From assembly GCA_958349055.1 (NCBI GenBank), contig CATWBO010000024.1:1-38608 (forward strand): DNA of 38,608 bases, written 5' to 3'. The stretch's first letter is position 1. Every line of letters starts with the position of its first letter. A model generated the notes under the pieces. The model was not told the origin of the DNA. It was given only the letters and a program-made list of their open reading frames with translations, and ran no database searches. The translations under genes were made by a program, and so were the position numbers. This DNA is from an uncultured bacterium (lineage in GTDB: Bacteria; Actinomycetota; Coriobacteriia; Coriobacteriales; Coriobacteriaceae). Of this stretch, positions 1 through 8,693 are shown one piece after another.

Positions 1-37
1 CTCCCGGATGGCCCCAAAAATTTTTTCAAAAAAGTTG

Positions 38-67
38 TTGCGCGCCGGACAGACTTCTGTGTATACT
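38..67 (+). promoter_or_regulatory. Probable promoter of tRNA-Asp
   Basis: A -10-like TATACT lies at 62-67, with TTGCGC at 38-43 as a possible -35 box 18 bases upstream. It is 46 bases ahead of the tRNA. The -10 match is good and the -35 match is weak. Confidence 0.45.
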
Positions 68-113
68 AATCCCCGCAGCGCACGCGAGCGGAAACAAACG
101 CGAACGCCTGCCT

Positions 114-191
<78 letters not shown>

Positions 192-201
192 ACGCAATTA
201 A

Positions 202-227
202 AGCCACGTCTTCGGACGTGGCTTTTT
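202..227 (+). terminator. Intrinsic terminator of tRNA-Asp
   Basis: A 9-bp perfect stem (AGCCACGTC/GACGTGGCT) closes on a TTCG tetraloop and is followed by a T run to 227. Confidence 0.93.
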
Positions 228-549
228 GCGTTTGATGCACTTTGTTTCGGTAGAACGATTGCCCTGGTGCATCTTCGCCCAGAATCCCCGCGCCTTCGGG
301 AACGCAAGTAAAATCTAACAAGTATATTTGTCTGAACAACAGCTTTGTTGCGCAACACCTGTTCAACGAGACAGGGGGTTAGGTTATACTAAATTGCACT
401 GTAGGCCGCATCTGATGCATTTCGCTCCAAGCGCGGCACTCAGTGGATATCCGATTTACTATTTGGATGTCCTGCGGTCATTTAGCGTCTCGACACAAGC
501 TCGGCCCCGGAGCTCGTTCGAGCTGTTCGTATTCCTTGAAAGGGGAAAA
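228..549 (+). promoter_or_regulatory. Gene-free region with promoter of the Rrf2 gene
   Basis: No convincing gene lies in these 322 bases. A TATACT at 385-390 with TTCAAC at 362-367 (17-base spacing) is a plausible promoter, which gives a leader of roughly 150 bases before the ATG at 550. The ribosome binding site is GAAAGGGG at 538-545. The leader is long enough for a binding site or structured RNA, but I could not assign one. Confidence 0.45.
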
Positions 550-1035
550 ATGGACATATCGAGGAAGACTGATTACGCCCTTCGTATGTTGGCGATGCTT
601 GCCGAGGATCCGGAGCGTTTGCTTTCTGTTCGCACCGCTGCCGAAGAGGTCAATGTTCCGTATTCGTTTGCCCGCTCGATTCAGCACGGTTTGGTCCAGG
701 CCGGTATTGTGGAGAGCCTGCGTGGCGTCCACGGTGGCATGCGTCTCAAGGTCAGTCCGGACGACGTTACCATTCGTCAGGTCGTCGAGGCCGTTCAGGG
801 CCCTATGGTTATGAATGATTGCACCGCACCCGATGGCGACTGTGCACGCATGGGCACGTGCTGCTATCATCCCCTGTGGGCCGGAGCTCAAGCGTTGATG
901 CGCGACTACCTCGATTCCGTTTCGCTCGGCGACATCGTCGCTCATCGCCAGTTCCCGGCCGTCGATTCCAAATTCGCCGACCGCGACGCGTTTCCCGAGT
1001 ACGCCACCTGCGCGTGCGCTTGCCGGGAGGAATAG
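550..1035 (+). CDS. Rrf2-family transcriptional regulator, likely Fe-S sensor
   Basis: This 161-aa protein has the Rrf2 layout. An N-terminal winged helix (MDISRKTDYALRML, then VPYSFARSIQHGLVQAGIVES at about 36-56) is followed by the wing GVHGGMRL and a cysteine loop. C91, C98 and C104 (plus C105) form a C-X6-C-X5-C arrangement similar to the cluster ligands of IscR and NsrR, so an iron-sulfur cofactor is likely. The C-terminus ends in a CACAC run (C154, C156, C158), which is not typical and might add ligands or redox thiols. The reading frame continues upstream to 328, but the ATG at 550 has a good ribosome binding site and starts at the conserved N-terminus. A MutY-like gene begins 21 bases downstream, and rubrerythrin follows, which suggests an oxidative or nitrosative stress role. 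The exact signal cannot be told. Confidence 0.88.
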   Translation: MDISRKTDYALRMLAMLAEDPERLLSVRTAAEEVNVPYSFARSIQHGLVQAGIVESLRGVHGGMRLKVSPDDVTIRQVVEAVQGPMVMNDCTAPDGDCARMGTCCYHPLWAGAQALMRDYLDSVSLGDIVAHRQFPAVDSKFADRDAFPEYATCACACREE

Positions 1036-1056
1036 CGCCGCATAAGGAGCATAGAT

Positions 1057-1962
1057 ATGATTCAGGACCCCTTTCGTTCGATGATTCGTTCGGAAGGGGT
1101 CCTGCGTTATCGCGACCTTCCGTGGCGCCGCACGCGCAATCCATACATCATTTGGCTTTCCGAGGTCATGCTGCAGCAAACACAGGTGCCGCGTGTGGAG
1201 GCGCGCATGCCGGCGTGGCTCGATCGTTTTCCGACCGTGCAGGCGCTTGCCCAGGCCGCGCCTTCCGATGTTTTGGACGCTTGGCAGGGGATGGGCTACA
1301 ACCGACGAGCTCTGGCGCTTCACGGGGCCGCTCAACGGGTCGTAGAGGATTGGGGCGGGGAGTTTCCGCACGAGACGCGTGACTTGGTCGCTCTGCCTGG
1401 TATTGGCCCGGCAACGGCGCAGGGTATCCGGTCGTTTGCGTTTGACCTTCCGGGCGTGTATCTGGAGACCAACGTGCGCACGGTCTTTCTGCATCACTTC
1501 TTTCCCGATGTACCGGCTGTTCCCGATCGCGAGCTGGTGCCGCTGATTCAGGCGGCCTGTCCGGCGGCCCCCGGTGCGGCGACCGACGAGATCGCTCCCT
1601 TCGCCGTGCCGCTCGATGATGCCGATACGCCGCGCGCGTGGTATTACGCGTTGCTGGATTACGGCGCATATCTAAAAAAGACGTTGCCCAATCCGTCCAG
1701 GCGCTCGGCGGGCTATAGCCGTCAATCAAAGTTTGAGGGCTCGCGTCGCCAAAAGCGCGCGCATATCGTGCGTATGTTGCTGGCAGCGCGCGATGGCCAG
1801 CCGGCGGGGATTACGCTTGCTGATGCCGTGGTGGGCGTTAACGAGATGGAAGCGGCGGCTGGGCGTGGACCGGTCGAGCGCGAGCTTGTCGCGGGCATTC
1901 TGGCCGACCTGGAGCGTGAGGGCTTTTGCCGAGCCGAGGGCGATCGCTGGCTGAGTGTGTAG
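1057..1962 (+). CDS. MutY-like adenine DNA glycosylase lacking the Fe-S cluster
   Basis: The 301-aa protein belongs to the helix-hairpin-helix GPD superfamily. WLSEVMLQQTQV at 33-44 carries the MutY-type glutamate E36. The HhH hairpin is LPGIGPATA at 113-121, with Ala where Nth has its Schiff-base lysine, consistent with a monofunctional glycosylase. The usual catalytic aspartate position is a glutamate, E137, in YLETNV. The four cysteines that bind the [4Fe-4S] cluster after the ALxDxGA segment are absent. That segment reads LLDYGAYLKKTLPNPSRR and is followed by a basic stretch. I recall a branch of MutY-like proteins with the same Pro-Ser-Arg-Arg sequence, so this is likely a subfamily trait and not damage. 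The role is presumably base-excision repair at oxidised guanine mispairs. AAGGAG at 1044-1049 sets the start. Confidence 0.82.
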   Translation: MIQDPFRSMIRSEGVLRYRDLPWRRTRNPYIIWLSEVMLQQTQVPRVEARMPAWLDRFPTVQALAQAAPSDVLDAWQGMGYNRRALALHGAAQRVVEDWGGEFPHETRDLVALPGIGPATAQGIRSFAFDLPGVYLETNVRTVFLHHFFPDVPAVPDRELVPLIQAACPAAPGAATDEIAPFAVPLDDADTPRAWYYALLDYGAYLKKTLPNPSRRSAGYSRQSKFEGSRRQKRAHIVRMLLAARDGQPAGITLADAVVGVNEMEAAAGRGPVERELVAGILADLEREGFCRAEGDRWLSV

Positions 1963-2077
1963 CCCGCTCAAATCTGAAGAACGGGATTGTAAGGTTTAAA
2001 TTCTCGGCTTGAGGGGCATCCTAAAGACGAGGCCGCTCGGAGCCTACGGGCGGCATGCGTTGAAGGGAAGTACACCT

Positions 2078-2617
2078 ATGGATTTTGAGAATTCCCAAAC
2101 CAAGAAGAACCTCGAGACCGCTTTTGCCGGTGAGTCCCAGGCACACACCAAGTATCGCTACTATGCCTCCAAGGCAAAGAAGGACGGCTACGTTCAGATC
2201 TCGAACATCTTTGCCGAGACGGCTGGCAACGAGTCCGAGCACGCCAAACTGTGGTTTAAGTATCTGCACGATGGCGCCGTCCCCGATACCCTGGACAATC
2301 TGCGCGATGCCGCCGCGGGTGAGAACTACGAGTGGACCACTATGTACGACGAGTTTGCCAAGACCGCCGAGGAAGAGGGCTTTGCCGAGATTGCCGCAAA
2401 GTTCCGTGGTGTCGCCGCCGTCGAGAAGGCCCACGAGGAGCGCTACAACAAGCTCGTCGAGCGCATCGAGTCGGGCGAGGTGTTTGAGCGTGAGGGCGTA
2501 AAGGTGTGGAAGTGCCTGAACTGCGGGCACCTGCATGTGGGTGCCGAGGCGCCTGAGGTGTGCCCGGTGTGCAACCACCCCAAGGCGTACTTTGAGGAGC
2601 AGGTGGTGAACTACTAG
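2078..2617 (+). CDS. rbr: Rubrerythrin
   Basis: The 179-aa protein is a typical rubrerythrin, a non-haem diiron peroxidase of anaerobes that reduces hydrogen peroxide in the cytoplasm. The N-terminal four-helix ferritin-like domain carries two ExxH iron motifs (E52-H55 and E116-H119) with further glutamates such as E19. The C-terminal rubredoxin-like domain holds one iron with CxxC pairs C146/C149 and C162/C165. The ATG at 2078 is preceded by GAAGGGAAG and begins at the family N-terminus. The longer frame from 2009 has no family support. A large palindrome and a terminator follow, so it is probably transcribed alone. Its position after an Rrf2 regulator and a MutY homologue fits peroxide defence. 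Confidence 0.95.
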   Translation: MDFENSQTKKNLETAFAGESQAHTKYRYYASKAKKDGYVQISNIFAETAGNESEHAKLWFKYLHDGAVPDTLDNLRDAAAGENYEWTTMYDEFAKTAEEEGFAEIAAKFRGVAAVEKAHEERYNKLVERIESGEVFEREGVKVWKCLNCGHLHVGAEAPEVCPVCNHPKAYFEEQVVNY

Positions 2618-2635
2618 CGCGTGGCGCTGGCTGCT

Positions 2636-2806
2636 GCGGAGCGCAGGGCGGGGAGATGCCTTTCCCTCTCGCTCACGGCTTCGCAGAGTCGCGCGAGGGA
2701 AAGGCATCTCCCCGCCCCGCGCCCCGGCGTTGGGTCGTCGCGTGCTCGTTACTGAAAAGCTGATAAGAAGTTTGTGTGCCGCCCCTTTTGGGGCGGCACG
2801 TTTTTG
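2636..2806. repeat. Palindrome-plus-terminator intergenic repeat, copy A
   Basis: A long hairpin has arms 2641-2672 and 2691-2722 (32 bases, 2 mismatches) around an 18-base loop containing CACGGCTTCGCAG. A spacer with GTGCTCGTTACTGAAAAGC and a terminator at 2776-2805 follow. A second copy lies at 3547-3712. The loop, spacer and terminator are nearly identical between copies, while the middle of the stem differs on both arms together. Confidence 0.9.
2776..2805 (+). terminator. Intrinsic terminator after rubrerythrin
   Basis: A perfect 10-bp stem GTGCCGCCCC/GGGGCGGCAC with a TTTT loop is followed by G and five Ts. The same sequence recurs at 3682-3711. Confidence 0.93.
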
Positions 2807-2896
2807 TAGGGGGGCTGGTTGGGACGGCACCGTTCATGGGTGGGGTACACTGGGTAGCGACTTTTAGTTTATCTACTACCTGATGGGGTGTTTTTT

Positions 2897-3529
2897 ATGG
2901 GTAAGAAATCTCGGGCTCGGGTTGCTGCAGCGGGGACACGCAAGGATCCTGAGCGTCGGGTTGTTAAGGGCGGCAAGGCAAAGCGTGCCGATAAGGAGAA
3001 AAAGGTCGGCGCGCATGCTCATCCTGAGTGGGCGCCTCATTTGAATTCGGCTAGTGAGGATTTGACTGCCAAGTTGTTTACTCTGGTCGAGGTCATCTTG
3101 GGTGTGGTGCCTGTGGTGGTCATCGGTCTGTTCTTGGCATCGAAGGATGCCACGAGCGTGGATAAGCTCACCGATGTCTTTTCTCAGGACCCCTCGATGG
3201 TGGTTACGTTTATCTCTGCGTGCCTGCAGCCGTTTGTGGCATACATGTTGTACATGATTTATCGCAAATACTGCGAGGGCGATGCGGGCTTTGCCGCCGG
3301 CAACCTGATTGGACTCTTGTGCTCCGAGATTTTGCTGCTCAATATTCCTGGCGTTATCGGCATGGGCATCTTGTTGTGGCGTGTCTGGCGCAATGTTGCT
3401 CCGCACTTTGAGAGCTGGTTGTTTGAGCGCCGTGCAATGGGCGTGCTAGTCGACATCGCGGGCTCACTCGTGATCCTAGTCCTGGCGTTTATGTGTGCCA
3501 CCGCCGCCCGCGGTCTCGCGGGCATATAG
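2897..3529 (+). CDS. Hypothetical membrane protein with basic N-terminus
   Basis: The 210-aa protein has a strongly basic, hydrophilic first 45 residues rich in Lys and Arg. About four predicted membrane segments follow, near 61-82, 100-121, 131-161 and 183-204. I do not recognise a family or a catalytic motif. The basic tail suggests a cytosolic N-terminus. The ATG at 2897 is chosen over an in-frame GTG at 2888 because GGGGTG lies just upstream at a workable distance; the ribosome binding site is weak. The gene sits between the two copies of the palindrome-plus-terminator repeat, so it is an isolated transcription unit. Function unknown. Confidence 0.8.
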   Translation: MGKKSRARVAAAGTRKDPERRVVKGGKAKRADKEKKVGAHAHPEWAPHLNSASEDLTAKLFTLVEVILGVVPVVVIGLFLASKDATSVDKLTDVFSQDPSMVVTFISACLQPFVAYMLYMIYRKYCEGDAGFAAGNLIGLLCSEILLLNIPGVIGMGILLWRVWRNVAPHFESWLFERRAMGVLVDIAGSLVILVLAFMCATAARGLAGI

Positions 3530-3546
3530 TCTGTCCTCACCGACCA

Positions 3547-3712
3547 CGGAGCGCAGGGCGGGGAAACTTTTCCCTCTCGCTCACGGCTTCGCAGGGTCGC
3601 GCGAGGCAAAGGTTTCCCCGCCCTGCGCTCCGGCGTTGAGTCATCGCATGCTCGTTACAGAAAAGCTGATAATAAGTTTGTGTGCCGCCCCTTTTGGGGC
3701 GGCACGTTTTTG
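3547..3712. repeat. Palindrome-plus-terminator intergenic repeat, copy B
   Basis: The element is a near-perfect inverted repeat of about 34 bases per arm (about 3547-3580 and 3599-3632). It shares the conserved loop core TCACGGCTTCGCAG and the downstream spacer TCGTTACAGAAAAGCTGATAA, then the terminator, with copy A at 2636-2806. The stem middle reads GGGGAAAC/GTTTCCCC here and GGGGAGATGCC/GGCATCTCCCC in copy A, so the sequence changed while pairing was kept. Confidence 0.9.
3682..3711 (+). terminator. Intrinsic terminator, duplicate of 2776-2805
   Basis: The same 10-bp stem GTGCCGCCCC/GGGGCGGCAC with a TTTT loop is followed by a T run. It ends the transcript of the membrane protein at 2897-3529. 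The 252 bases from 3713 to 3964 hold no recognisable gene. Confidence 0.92.
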
Positions 3713-3964
3713 TGTGGGGTCCCTGTCTTCACAATTTCCGTCAAGCTTTTGGTTAGATTTTGGTCAGCTGGCGTAAGGGCGGAAGGCCAAAAGATTGCTG
3801 GCGAAAAAAGCTCAGAGAAAGTGCTGGTAGGGGAGTTGTTGAGCTTTTCGACAGCTTTTGAGCAAAAGAAACTTTGTGGCTATTGCCGGCGATTGCGTTG
3901 TCGCGGTCATGGCGGTGCGGGATGCTGGTCGTAAGCGTCGAATGCTCCGATTTTGGAGGCCAGC

Positions 3965-4399
3965 ATGGATCTGTTTCTTGAGACTCCGCAGCAACAAGCT
4001 GAGCGCATGCTGCGTCAGCAACAACGACTCATGGAGATGCAAATGCAAGGGGCGGCAGCCCAGCCCTTTGCGCAAAATGTCGTGCCCGCTGCTGTACCTG
4101 CAGCTGTGCCCGGGTATGAATCGGCGCCAGAGGCCTATTCCGTACAGCAAGAATCATATGCGCAGGAGCTCGCGTTCGACAAACGCCGCGTGCGCCGCCG
4201 CCGTTTGGGCCAGCGCCTGCGCACATTGGCGATGATCGTGCTCATCCCGCTGGGGCTTGCGGCCATCTTTCTGGCGTCGTATGCCCTCACGTGCATCCTC
4301 AACGGCGCATCGCCCAATGAGGTACTTCAGCACTTGGCAGCTCTTGGTCAGCGCTTGGGGGATGTCGCAGCAACCATCCGCGCCAGCTGGGAGAGCTAG
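3965..4399 (+). CDS. Hypothetical single-pass membrane protein
   Basis: The 144-aa protein begins with a Gln- and Met-rich, probably helical stretch (about residues 9-35). An Ala/Pro/Val-rich linker follows, then an Arg-rich patch (KRRVRRRRLGQRLR, about 74-88). One membrane segment (about 89-112, LAMIVLIPLGLAAIFLASYALT) and a short C-terminal tail complete it. The arginine patch before the helix predicts a cytosolic N-terminus. GGAGG at 3955-3959 fixes the ATG at 3965. I do not recognise the family. It precedes rmuC by 123 bases with no terminator between them, so the two might share a transcript. Confidence 0.75.
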   Translation: MDLFLETPQQQAERMLRQQQRLMEMQMQGAAAQPFAQNVVPAAVPAAVPGYESAPEAYSVQQESYAQELAFDKRRVRRRRLGQRLRTLAMIVLIPLGLAAIFLASYALTCILNGASPNEVLQHLAALGQRLGDVAATIRASWES

Positions 4400-4522
4400 C
4401 GGACCAGCACCCATAGCGCAAAGGTAACTTGTCTGCGCTCGATTGGACATGAACTGCGTTTGACAGGGTAAGATTGATCGCGGTTTTGATTGGTGCTCGA
4501 TTGGGTTTGTTGGGCGGAGTTT

Positions 4523-5878
4523 ATGTCTGCTATTGATATTGTGCTTGTTGTGATCGCCTTGGTGGCGGTGGGGGTTGCTGTGGCTTGCGCCCTCCAGCTC
4601 AAGAGCCTGCGTGCCGAGCTGCGGGAGCGTGGCGACAGTAGCGCGGAAACGCTGGCAGCGCTCGAGCAGGCCAACAGCACGCTCGACACCCTGAACGTCG
4701 CGTTGGCCGAAACCCGCCGCACGGCAAATGCCATCGCGCAGCAGCAGACGACCGATGCCGCCGTAGAGCAGCAGCGCTACCTGACCATTGCGCGCGAGTT
4801 CTCGCAGGCCGGCGACCGTATGGATGACCTGCGCCGCGAGACGGCCCAACAGCTCGGCGCCAACCGCGAAGGCATCGAGCGCCGCCTGGACAAGGTGCGC
4901 GAGACGGTCGATGCCAAGTTGGGCGCCATCCGCAAAGACAACAACGTGCAGCTCGACCAAATGCGCGCGACGGTGGACGAGAAGCTCTCTCGCACACTCA
5001 ACGACCGACTGTCGGCATCGTTTAAGCAGGTGAGCGACCAGCTCGAGGCCGTGTACAAGGGCCTGGGCGACATGCAGTCTATCGCCACCGGCGTGGGCGA
5101 CCTTAAGCGCGTGCTGGGCAATGTCAAGGCGCGTGGCATTTTGGGCGAGGTGCAGCTGGGTGCAATCCTGGCGGACATCCTCACGCCCGATCAGTATCTG
5201 GAAAACGTCGCCACCAAGCCCGGCGCCTCGGAACGCGTTGAGTTTGCCGTCAAGCTGCCGGTAGACGAGGGCGACCCCGTGCTGCTGCCGATCGACTCCA
5301 AGTTTCCGGGCGACGCGTACGAGCATCTGCTCGACGCCCAGGAGTCTGGTGACGCTGAGGCCGTCGCCGCAGCGCGCAAGACGCTCGATATGATGGTGAA
5401 ACGCGAGGCCAAGGACATCTGCGAAAAGTACCTGAGTGTGCCGGCAACGACCAACTTTGGCATCATGTTCGTGCCGTTTGAGGGGCTGTACGCCGAGATC
5501 GTCAGCCGCCCCGGGCTTATCGAGATCCTGGGCCGCGACTATCACGTCAACGTAGCCGGTCCCAGCACCATGGCCGCCATTCTCAACAGCCTGCAGATGA
5601 GCTACCAGACGTTTAGGCTGCAAAAACGTACCGACGACGTACTGCGCGTGCTCTCCGCCGTCAAGGCCGAGCTGCCGCGCTATCAGGCGGCGCTGCGCCG
5701 CGCCCAGCAGCAGATCGAGACCGCGGGCAAAACGGTCGAGGGCATCATTACCACGCGCACCAACGTCATGGAGCGCAAGCTCAAGGACATCGACGCGCTG
5801 GAGGATGCCGACCAAGCCGATGAGATTTTGGGGCTCACATCCGCGGAGCTGCTCGCAGGCCAAAAAGACGAGGACTAG
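4523..5878 (+). CDS. rmuC: RmuC-family protein
   Basis: The 451-aa protein has a single N-terminal membrane helix (about 5-25) and a long coiled coil (about 27-190) rich in Ala, Glu, Gln and Arg. The RmuC domain starts near residue 200 with GILGEVQLGAILADIL and includes LLPIDSKFPGDAY, a core nuclease-like strand, plus MFVPFEGLYAEI and AGPSTMAAILNSLQMSY. RmuC proteins limit recombination between inverted repeats in E. coli and have a predicted PD-(D/E)XK-like fold; the biochemical activity is poorly known. GGGCGGAG at 4512-4519 supports the ATG at 4523. A terminator at 5891-5929 ends the unit. An inversion-suppressing protein is a notable neighbour in a region full of palindromes, though this may be chance. 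Confidence 0.93.
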   Translation: MSAIDIVLVVIALVAVGVAVACALQLKSLRAELRERGDSSAETLAALEQANSTLDTLNVALAETRRTANAIAQQQTTDAAVEQQRYLTIAREFSQAGDRMDDLRRETAQQLGANREGIERRLDKVRETVDAKLGAIRKDNNVQLDQMRATVDEKLSRTLNDRLSASFKQVSDQLEAVYKGLGDMQSIATGVGDLKRVLGNVKARGILGEVQLGAILADILTPDQYLENVATKPGASERVEFAVKLPVDEGDPVLLPIDSKFPGDAYEHLLDAQESGDAEAVAAARKTLDMMVKREAKDICEKYLSVPATTNFGIMFVPFEGLYAEIVSRPGLIEILGRDYHVNVAGPSTMAAILNSLQMSYQTFRLQKRTDDVLRVLSAVKAELPRYQAALRRAQQQIETAGKTVEGIITTRTNVMERKLKDIDALEDADQADEILGLTSAELLAGQKDED

Positions 5879-5890
5879 CTGCATCTGACG

Positions 5891-5929
5891 GCGGGGCGCC
5901 GGTGTAAACGCGGGTGCCCCGCTGCTTTT
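5891..5929 (+). terminator. Intrinsic terminator after rmuC
   Basis: GCGGGGCGCC at 5891-5900 pairs with GGTGCCCCGC at 5913-5922 (9 of 10). The hairpin is followed by TGCTTTTC. Confidence 0.8.
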
Positions 5930-6004
5930 CGCATCGTGCTTGCCTGAAGTGCGCTTCAATGTGCAACAATGGCGTTTCGCCCTATCAGACGCGAAAGGAA
6001 GCCC

Positions 6005-7807
<1,803 letters not shown>

Positions 7808-7870
7808 GCGTCTCGGACGTGGGACAATCGTTTCCGTGAAGTTATGTTTCTGCCGAGCCGAGGAGTCGTT

Positions 7871-8536
7871 ATGCCACGCGAGACCAATGCCGCCAAGCGC
7901 GAGCGCGCCATCGAGGTGTGCGAGCGCCTCAACCGTCGCTATGGCCCAGTCGAGTGCTTTTTGGACCACGAGAATCCCTTCCGCCTGCTGATCGCGGTGC
8001 TACTCTCGGCGCAAACGACCGACGCGCAGGTCAACAAGGTGACGCCGCGGCTGTTTGCCCAGTGGCCCACGCCCGAGGCCATGGCCGGGGCGAGCGTGGC
8101 TGACGTGGCAGACACCATCAAGTCACTCGGCTTCTACAAGAGCAAAGCCAAGCATGCCGTCGAGGCCGCGCAGATGATCGTCGCCGACTATGGCGGCGAG
8201 GTGCCGGCCGACATGAAGGAGCTTGTAAAGCTGCCGGGCGTGGGACGCAAGACGGCGAACATCGTGCTCAACGTGGGGTATGGCATCGTGGAGGGCATTG
8301 CGGTGGACACGCACGTCAACCGCATTGCGCACCGCCTGATGTTGAGTCCCAAGACGCATGCCAAGGAGCCGCTCAAGACCGAGCAGGATCTGCTTAAGAT
8401 TTTGCCGCACGAGTATTGGGAGTCGGTCAACCATCAGTGGATTACCTTCGGTCGCGAGATCTGCGACGCCCGCAAACCCAAGTGCGACGAGTGTCCGCTG
8501 GCAGATTTGTGCCCCAGCGTGCGCGTGACGGGGTAG
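7871..8536 (+). CDS. nth: Endonuclease III (DNA glycosylase/AP lyase)
   Basis: The 221-aa protein has all hallmarks of endonuclease III, which removes oxidised pyrimidines and cleaves abasic sites in base-excision repair. The HhH motif LPGVGRKTAN at 121-130 contains the Schiff-base lysine K127. The catalytic aspartate is D146 in AVDTHVNR. The C-terminal [4Fe-4S] cluster loop is intact, with C198, C205, C208 and C214 (C-X6-C-X2-C-X5-C). This contrasts with the MutY-like protein at 1057-1962, which lacks the cluster. AGGAG at 7861-7865 sets the ATG at 7871. It lies between an ABC exporter and mfd and is closed by a terminator at 8641-8668. Confidence 0.97.
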   Translation: MPRETNAAKRERAIEVCERLNRRYGPVECFLDHENPFRLLIAVLLSAQTTDAQVNKVTPRLFAQWPTPEAMAGASVADVADTIKSLGFYKSKAKHAVEAAQMIVADYGGEVPADMKELVKLPGVGRKTANIVLNVGYGIVEGIAVDTHVNRIAHRLMLSPKTHAKEPLKTEQDLLKILPHEYWESVNHQWITFGREICDARKPKCDECPLADLCPSVRVTG

Positions 8537-8640
8537 GGCGGAACTCATCTTCGTCTGGCGTTTTTTGCGGGGCCGGGTTTGCCCTTGAGCCGGAGTTCTC
8601 TCCATGCGCTACCATGACAGGCAACGAATTTGACGAACGA

Positions 8641-8668
8641 CCCGCCGAGCTTGCCCCGGCGGGCTTTT
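8641..8668 (+). terminator. Intrinsic terminator between nth and mfd
   Basis: CCCGCCG at 8641-8647 pairs with CGGCGGG at 8657-8663 across a 9-base loop, followed by CTTTT. Confidence 0.8.
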
Positions 8669-8693
8669 GGCGTTGCGATGTCGGAGGAACAGC

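Noticed and set aside
328..549. N-terminal extension of the Rrf2 protein
   Set aside because: The extra 74 residues do not resemble Rrf2 proteins and run over the probable promoter; the ATG at 550 has a good ribosome binding site.
4154..5959. A 601-codon minus-strand frame opposite rmuC
   Set aside because: It covers two genes and an intergenic terminator and shows no recognisable domain; rmuC on the plus strand is clear.
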